Of a stretch of DNA of 64,000 nucleotides, positions 57,428 to 64,000 are shown piece after piece (position 1 is the first letter of the stretch; each line of letters opens with the position of its first letter). Source of the DNA: Fennellomyces sp. T-0311 (taxonomy: Eukaryota > Mucoromycota > Mucoromycetes > Mucorales > Lichtheimiaceae); the NCBI GenBank assembly GCA_025266875.1, contig JALLLT010000008.1:620001-684000 (forward strand), written 5' to 3'. The translations under genes and the position numbers were made by a program. The notes under the pieces were generated by a model. That model was given only the letters and a program-made list of their open reading frames with translations. It did not search any database and was not told the origin of the DNA.

Positions 57428-59503
57428 ATGTCACTTGCCGACAGATCATTGACTTCCTTTAAACAATCCTTCAATCATGGCGATTATGAAACTGATTTGG
57501 AGCAGATTACATTGTTGACCAAGAATGCTCTTGACAATGGCGATTATGACAGCGTAATTCATCTTTCTTCAGCTGCGATGGACGGTATTTAAGGGTAGTC
57601 TATCCCACTATTAAAGATGCGAGTGGTTGCGTGGGCAGAAAAAGGGCGGTATGTGGACGAACTGGTCGAAGCATCGATGATGATTCAGCACGCACCGCAC
57701 GATGCAACCGGCTACTTGTGTAGCGGTAACTGGTATATTAAGCAAGGATACCGAAACAAGGCAGTGGAAGTTTTTGAAATGGCCTGCCTAGCGTTTCCAA
57801 AGCCAATCCTCAGTACAGAGACATACGTTACGCCAAGCGACGTGCATTAGCCTTACCACCAAGTTTGCTGGTCGATATTATCGCCCGCTCTCCGTTTGAT
57901 ATCATGTGTCTCATTTTCGATCGAGTCCCTCATATGACACTAGCTCAGTGCCTTGATGTATCTTCAGTATGGCGCCAGAGATTACTGGCGTACCCTGGAT
58001 GCTGGCGGAGGATTCATATTGACGAAGAGGAGCGGTATGGTGATCTTTCCGATGCTCGATCAGTGCACCGTGTCCTCTCTCTTGCCAGCCATCACATCAG
58101 AGAGATTTCGTTTGCAGCCAGTTCCTCGATGCCAGCTATTTGTATGGAATCAATCAAGACCAAAAACGTTTCTAACCTCCAATCACTTCGAATCCAGGGC
58201 GCAAACAGTAAGTTGCTCTTGAATATATCTTGCATAGATTAACCGATTTTGGTATACATGAAGACTTTAAAAAGCGCAAGTGTCGTGCTCTACTTTATGC
58301 GTGTTTGCCCAATGTCGCTGATTCGTTGATCTCGCTGGATATTTCTCTTCGCTCTGACTACGGTGTGCAACTATCTCAAATACTGAAGTTTTGCCGAAGA
58401 CTTACAGCCATCAGATTCGTTGATCATTCACACGGTTCACTTTCTGGACTAGCGCTTCCATTTACAACGTCCTTGAGAAAAGTTGAATTGACGGGGTCTT
58501 ATAACAGCCTACGTACCTCCAATCTTGTGGATCTTTACAAGTGCTCTCCTGGGCTTCAACATATAAAACTCGGGCGAACTATGGATGATGGTATATATGC
58601 CACTATCAGTGAACACTGCCCGAGCATCAAAACGCTGAAAGTTGCAAAGGAGGAGACAGGACCGACATACAAGCTATACGATTATACAGATGCGGATTGC
58701 GAGGAATGTACAGGATTGTTAAGCCTGGACGTGGAACAGGTTCCTACGGGCCTCACTGTGTCATCATTGCTCGAGAAGTACTGCACAACGTTACAGGCTA
58801 TGCGAATAAGCTTTTGAGGATTCAAATACCCCCTGGGTATAGTTTCTCTTCATTCGCATTTTCCAGTTTGACCATCCTTATGCTCCAAAATGTCCCAGAG
58901 ACGATTACAAAGGAGCTTCCTACTATTCTATCCCGATGTTCTAAACTAGAGTCAATCTGCTTACGGAGTACCCAATGTTGCATCCCTTTCCAGGCATTCC
59001 AAGCTGCAGTTGAACTGAAGAATTTGACTTTGCTACACTTACGCAGCGCAATACGCTTCGAAGATGCGATATTGGTCTTTCTGCGTGGCATACAAGAACA
59101 TAAACAAGACAGACGGCCAGGACTAAAAGATCTCAGCTTCCATGAGTGCACAGGAGTGACCCAGGATGTAGTGATAGCATGTGCTGCCATCGACACATCA
59201 ACAAATCTATATATCAAAGATTATCTTGATATGGAAAAGAATAACGCACTCAGTTTTGCCAGTGGAATTGGCCACTTACCATATCTGGAGGATCTATATC
59301 TGGCTCATATAAATCTTCGTTATGAAGGAAGTTTACCGCTCATCAGTGCAAGCAAGAGTTTGAAGAAGGTACAACTCATCAATATATACGACTTATCCGA
59401 AGGACAAGTATCTGGTGCATATGATTCGCATGTCGACTTGACATTCACAAAGTATGATCCAGATAATGATTATTCTTGGGAAGATTCCATGCTATCTACA
59501 TAA
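57428..59503 (+). pseudogene. TPR/F-box/LRR protein gene, frameshifted
   Basis: The order of a family common in Mucorales is preserved but the frame is not. The N-terminus is MSLADRSLTSFKQSFNHGDY, then a TPR-like repeat (DNGDYDSVIHLSSAAMDG), with a stop near 57590. The next frame carries TPR text (DATGYLCSGNWYIKQGYRNK). A shift near 57800 precedes RYAKRRALALPPSLL and an F-box (FDIMCLIFDRVPHMTLAQCL, SVWRQRLLAYPGCWRRIHI). LRR frames follow at 57865-58242, 58230-58817 and 58697-59503, mutually out of frame; the last ends WEDSMLST before a stop. At least three disruptions without matching splice signals argue for a pseudogene. Intact relatives act as substrate adaptors of SCF ubiquitin ligases. 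Confidence 0.75.
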
Positions 59504-60578
59504 TAATAAACGATATTTGTATGAAGCGTACGTATGCTTTCGGTTAGCAATGTAAGGTACTGCATCAAATGAACAAAGTCCGCCAATTTTGCACTTGGCT
59601 AACGGTGGTGTAACGATTGCTACATCTATGTCAACGAATTTGCTAAATCAGATGAAGTTAACTTTCAACGAAATCTGATATGTATTGTCTAAATACTTCG
59701 CGGCCGCAATATTATGAGATAATTGGGTTGAGTGGCTATTTTGTAAATCGTACGAGTATGATCCATTCGAGTGAGCGGAGAAAGGAAGCCAAAACATAAT
59801 ACCAACAATAAGGCACTGGAGGCCGGCAGAAACAATGCAATGTAATCGATCGAGGAATTTAAAACAAAACTACAAAAAATGGGTGATGGATATAGGGCTA
59901 TTAGAGGGAAACGCGATCGTCTAATGCTGATTAGACGAACATATGGACTTGGTCCACCTCATAGGGTCAATTCTAATATCGCAGTTCCTTATAACGCCAA
60001 TAATCCAGACACCGACACCTAGCAGAAGAAGAGGCTCTGTTGTTTATTTTGAGATCTGGGCAACTTGTGAGATGTTGTTGCACCATCGGCACCACAAAGC
60101 GGCACTCTCTCACTTCTCTACGATATCTCATGGCGTCAATGGCGCCGTCTGTCGATAACAACATTCGCAATATCATGGGCCTATTTGTGAAACAATCAAC
60201 CTCGGCTTAGTCGTTTAATAATTGCATAAAAACTTGGGCGCAGCTTTTGTTTCTTTTTCCGCGCGACTTTCGTACTCTTGTCAGCAAACTTTATATTCTT
60301 AAAAATACTTTCATCCTAAGCACCAGATTGATTATTGACTGACTAGTCAGTCGTCAAAGGCAATATAGTATTTGCTTTACATTAACGAGCTAAAATACCT
60401 GTAGAATTCATATCGTATATGAGAGAAAGCAACGCAAAACCTACAAGGCAAATGATGAGAAAAATGCTTGAACGTAGTTAATGATGAACCCGGCTTTCAT
60501 TCCCCGTTGCAGCTCTCAGACGGTAGGAAATCTCTGACACCAAGTATGCATAAAGCCTTCTAACACATTCACAGTTCG
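59504..60578. other. Intergenic, no gene seen
   Basis: AT-rich DNA with short frames on both strands; nothing recognised. Confidence 0.4.
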
Positions 60579-62089
60579 CATTCAACAGTTTAAACCCACT
60601 TGGTTTTCCGAGTATTCGACATGAAACGTGTACCAGGGTCAGCCATTACTGATCGTTACTGGACTCTTTCATACTCTTGGAATCAGTCTGGTGACGTTAT
60701 TCAGAAGGGCGGTGAAGAGTATGAGCTTATCGATGAAGACGAATGTACAATTATCCCAAAACAGAGAATACGACGGTGGTGGGAACCTAAGAAAGAAGTC
60801 AAGTTCGAAAGCTCATCCAATAAATGTGTGCCGACATCGGTATCCAATATATTTGGTACGATTAAATTTCCATTGATCAAGACGACCATGACGCCAAAAT
60901 GAAGGAGATACGACAGATGCACCTTACCTACAGAAATTCCTTTTGTAGTTTGACTGTTATACCCGAACTTAGAGCCACCGTTATTGACGACAATCGTTAT
61001 TTTTACTCTGGGAACATCGATGTAATACCAGACAGTCAATGGAGGAAGCATGTGGACCCTCGAAGAAGCGTATATGTCCAGAAATATCCTACTAGTTGGG
61101 CGTAATTTGCATATTTAGGCTAATGATATTAAGCTGGAAGCCATTGACACACCTGACATGGCGTTCATTAGAAACCTTCGGGATGACAGGGAAAAGTGAA
61201 AGGCTTGTACGGCACTGTGGTACACAAAGGAGCGGACAACCAGCAAGGCGCACGATCCAGTATTTGCATTTGTCAATATATTTCCGGGGCTTCATGACGG
61301 GATTACTTTTAACTATCACCAGCATGTACGTGATTTGAAAATCCAGTTGTATGGGCTCTTAGCGCAGAAGGATCTTTCCATACTAGCATTTGGTTCCTCT
61401 TCGACTCGAGCGATGGTGGTGAAATGTCTACGACCAGCCAGAAAGAAGCCATAATTTTGCCATCATAGACAGGAATAAATAGCTTACATATACCCCAGAG
61501 CGTTTTCGTAAGTAAGCGTACTGCAAGGTCGTTTTCCTATACCGTCACTGGAGAATCTATGACTTTAATACCCGAATCCATTCAAGCTCGTACAGTAACA
61601 TCAACATCCGTCGAAAGAAGAATGCCTCTGAACGATATCCAGAGACAATTCTTGTAACAGAGGATAACCTCCCAGCCGGATCAGTCACTTCAGATAACAA
61701 GGTCACCACACACAAAGTTGCTGACTTAACATTTATCGCCACCACAGCGAAGATATATCGGAACTTGGAATACAAGCAACTCACTTCCTGCCCTTGAAAG
61801 ATGAATACTCGGCTATTATCAACACACTGTCGAAGCAAGCACCATGGGTGGAATTTTATCACTTACTGAAAACTGTTCCGAGTGTATCATTCTTACTGGA
61901 CTAGAATCACACGTCAGAGCTTTTCATAGAGAGGAGCGATTTCGGTTTCAGTATTGGTACCATCCGGTAGTTGAAAAGGACAAGGACCATTACAGATCGA
62001 TCGGACTATGCTTCTTAGATCAAAAACTCCATGTTACAGCCTCCACAGACTTTTTGTATTGGATAATAAATGATAGAGATGATCATTAA
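60579..62089 (+). pseudogene. HET-like domain gene remnant
   Basis: The frame 60600-60902 holds RYWTLSYSWNQSGDVIQKGG followed by EEYELIDED, close to the opening motif of fungal HET (heterokaryon-incompatibility) domains (xYxALSYxWG-like). A second frame at 60899-61105 has KEIRQMHLTYRNSFCSLTVI, matching the later HET block in which members are told to be checked for recently moved statuses. A third frame at 61844-62089 (LYWIINDRDDH at its end) may be the C-terminus. Frames are not joinable by splice sites I can see, so the gene is broken. Function of HET-like proteins outside Dikarya is not established. Confidence 0.45.
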
Positions 62090-63144
62090 CAGCAAAAAGT
62101 TCTTCTTCGACAAGATGGGCTTAGTGGTCAAAGTTCCACACATACCACTGTTACGTGAGGCAAATATACAAAGCTTTGATATTTATCGATTACGTATCGA
62201 TGTATGTATTTAAGATGACGCGATCTGTGAAATAAAATATATATCTATAGCAATGCGTGCTACATAAAAGCCGTAGTCACAGATGGAAGGTTATATCGTG
62301 ACAGTCCAAAAAATTCTATTAGTACTTGAAGTGGAGAACGGATTTTACTAAAGAAGTTCAAAGATGCAGTAAAACCTTAAATCAGATGCTTGAACCATTC
62401 AGATGCAAGGGCAGCTAAAAATTCTTGGACGGAGCTGACTGTTTCAACACGTGTGTTAATAGTTGGAATAAACACCTACTCTTGGTCCCTTAAAAAGAGA
62501 AGAAGCATACCTTTATGTATATCGAAAGTCTGTAAGAAAGAAAAAAGGAGATACCACCAATAATTATATACACTTGCAGTCAATGAATAGTAGCTTTATA
62601 GTGACTACGTAAGTGCTGGAAGCATAACGCGTCATAAGTGCATATGGGGCAGAAGAGGAAGTTATTGCTAAGTAGCAGTGAGTTTCTGTAACATAAGACT
62701 CTACTGAGATTGATGTGACATATAAGATAGATCTTTATTCCGTTTGCTGCAGGGGGTGTACCTCTGGTGAAGGAGCTTGCCGTCAAGCATGATATCATCG
62801 CTCTGACAGGCCCAGGGCCGAGTTCCGATCGAAGGGCCTTGTATTATAACTTCCGCCTGATCACGTAATCGAATGCCACCGAGGTTTATACTTCAGGTAC
62901 GAATCATTGTATTAAGCATTCCTGGCAGGAATTCAGGGGTATGATCTATGTATAGCTGTAACTAATTCTAATATTCTCCACATAAAATTGCCACGTTTCT
63001 TGATGACGGACGTGCCACGTACACAAGCTCTCATTTGACGGAGTTCAAGTAGTAGAAACCGCGGCGATCTCTCTGCCTATAATTGGTGTGGATTCATTGC
63101 TAGCCACACTTGGCACTACCTTTCTTTCGTTCCTCATCACAAAT
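62090..63144. other. Intergenic, promoter side of phosphomannomutase
   Basis: No coding signal seen. The last few hundred bases should hold the promoter of the phosphomannomutase gene. Confidence 0.4.
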
Positions 63145-64000
63145 ATGTCTCCCATCACCGAATTCTCTGAACGCCCAATCCCCGACACTATTGTCCTCTT
63201 TGATGTTGATGGAACTTTGACCCCTGCACGATTGGTAAGAGCTGCTAGTTATTTAGCATGCAAACCAAAAAGTAAAGAGATCTGTCAAACTGATCCGGCC
63301 ACTATATAGACTGTTTCACAGGAGATGCTTGACACTTTGGCAGACCTTCGCAAGAAGACTGTCATTGGTTTTGTCGGTGGTTCTGATCTTAAGAAGCAGG
63401 TTGAGCAATTGGGCGCGACAGGTAACTTTGGAAATGGAGTTTCAGATGACATGATGACGATTCTAACATGAGCCTAGTGTTGGCCGATTTTGACTACTGC
63501 TTTGCTGAGAACGGTCTTACGGCATACCGCCTTGGCGAACAGATGGCGTCGCAGGTAAGAAAAATGGAAAAGGGCATACATTGGGCAGCATATGAACCAT
63601 CTATTAGAGCTTTATTGAATGGATCGGCGATGAGGAGTACAACAAGCTTGTGAACTTTATCCTGCGCTACATTGCTGACATGGATATTCCCAAGAAGCGG
63701 TATGTTTAGGGGTTTATTGAAGAATGCGAGCGCGTTGAACTAAAAGGACGTTTGCAGTGGTACCTTTATTGAGTTCCGCAACGGCATGATCAACGTGTCG
63801 CCCATTGGTCGTAACTGCTCCCACGCCGAGCGTTGCGAGTTCGAAAAGTATGATTTGGAACGCGGTCTGCGTCGCAAGTTTGTCGAAGATCTCAAGGCTG
63901 CGTTCCCTCATCTGGAGCTTACGTACTCCATTGGTGGTCAGATTTCCTTTGATGTGTTCCCCACTGGCTGGGACAAGACCTACTGTCTCCGTCACGTCCA
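63145..64000 (+). CDS. SEC53: Phosphomannomutase (partial, cut by window end)
   Basis: Converts mannose-6-phosphate to mannose-1-phosphate for GDP-mannose and hence glycosylation and GPI anchors; cytosolic HAD-superfamily enzyme. Exons 63145-63234, 63310-63421, 63478-63554, 63608-63699 and 63758 to the edge. The nucleophile loop is [16 protein letters not shown]; then [38 protein letters not shown] and [20 protein letters not shown], with [20 protein letters not shown] at the edge, all matching eukaryotic PMM in order. The internal phases close. About 50 C-terminal residues lie beyond the window. The ATG at 63145 gives an N-terminus [20 protein letters not shown] of the usual length. Confidence 0.95.

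Overview
The window is eukaryotic nuclear DNA and reads as a filamentous fungus of the Mucoromycota, most likely Mucorales. The genes are compact and broken by many 45-80 nt GT-AG introns. The intergenic DNA is AT-rich, and the accessory content fits that group: decaying TPR/F-box/LRR genes, a HET-like remnant, LINEs and Mutator-like DNA transposons. The phylum is an inference from gene content; no rRNA or other marker lies in the window.

Layout, left to right. At 1-582 (-) is the 5' part of a nitrate transporter that runs off the left edge. At 3.7-5.2 kb (-) is mitochondrial cytochrome c peroxidase. At 7.3-8.5 kb (+) is a spliced gene with a degenerate RNase H-like fold. At 10.2-15.4 kb (+) is a complete two-ORF LINE with both ORFs open and a perfect 14-bp target-site duplication. 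Between 16.3 and 24.0 kb is a dense housekeeping block: ornithine cyclodeaminase-like (-), TRIC-type cation channel (+), a small CRIB protein (+) and a 14-exon CEP104 homologue (-). At 26.6-27.5 kb (+) is an intronless NmrA-like gene.

From 27.5 to 33.3 kb the DNA is gene-poor. It holds F-box/LRR debris, a 50-bp 5'-truncated copy of the same LINE with its own 14-bp duplication, and a 1.22-kb non-autonomous element with a 10-bp duplication. From 33.3 to 45.8 kb is a second gene block: a disordered protein (+), a bHLH transcription factor (+), two membrane proteins with PY motifs (+), a CFIm68/CPSF6-like RNA-binding protein (+) and two zinc-finger proteins (-).

From 45.8 to 50.9 kb I see no convincing gene. 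At 50,938-54,395 (+) is a complete Mutator-like transposon with imperfect 22/23-bp inverted repeats and an exact 9-bp duplication. It encodes one four-exon protein of 856 aa that joins a WRKY-GCM1-like zinc finger, a MULE transposase, a Glu/Lys-rich segment and an OTU-type cysteine-protease domain. From 55 to 62 kb are F-box/LRR and HET-like pseudogenes. At 63.1 kb to the right edge (+) is phosphomannomutase, cut off by the window.

I assembled splice structures by hand from reading-frame continuity and GT/AG signals. For every multi-exon gene called with high confidence the exon lengths sum to a whole number of codons, except the two genes cut by the window edges, where only the internal phases could be checked.
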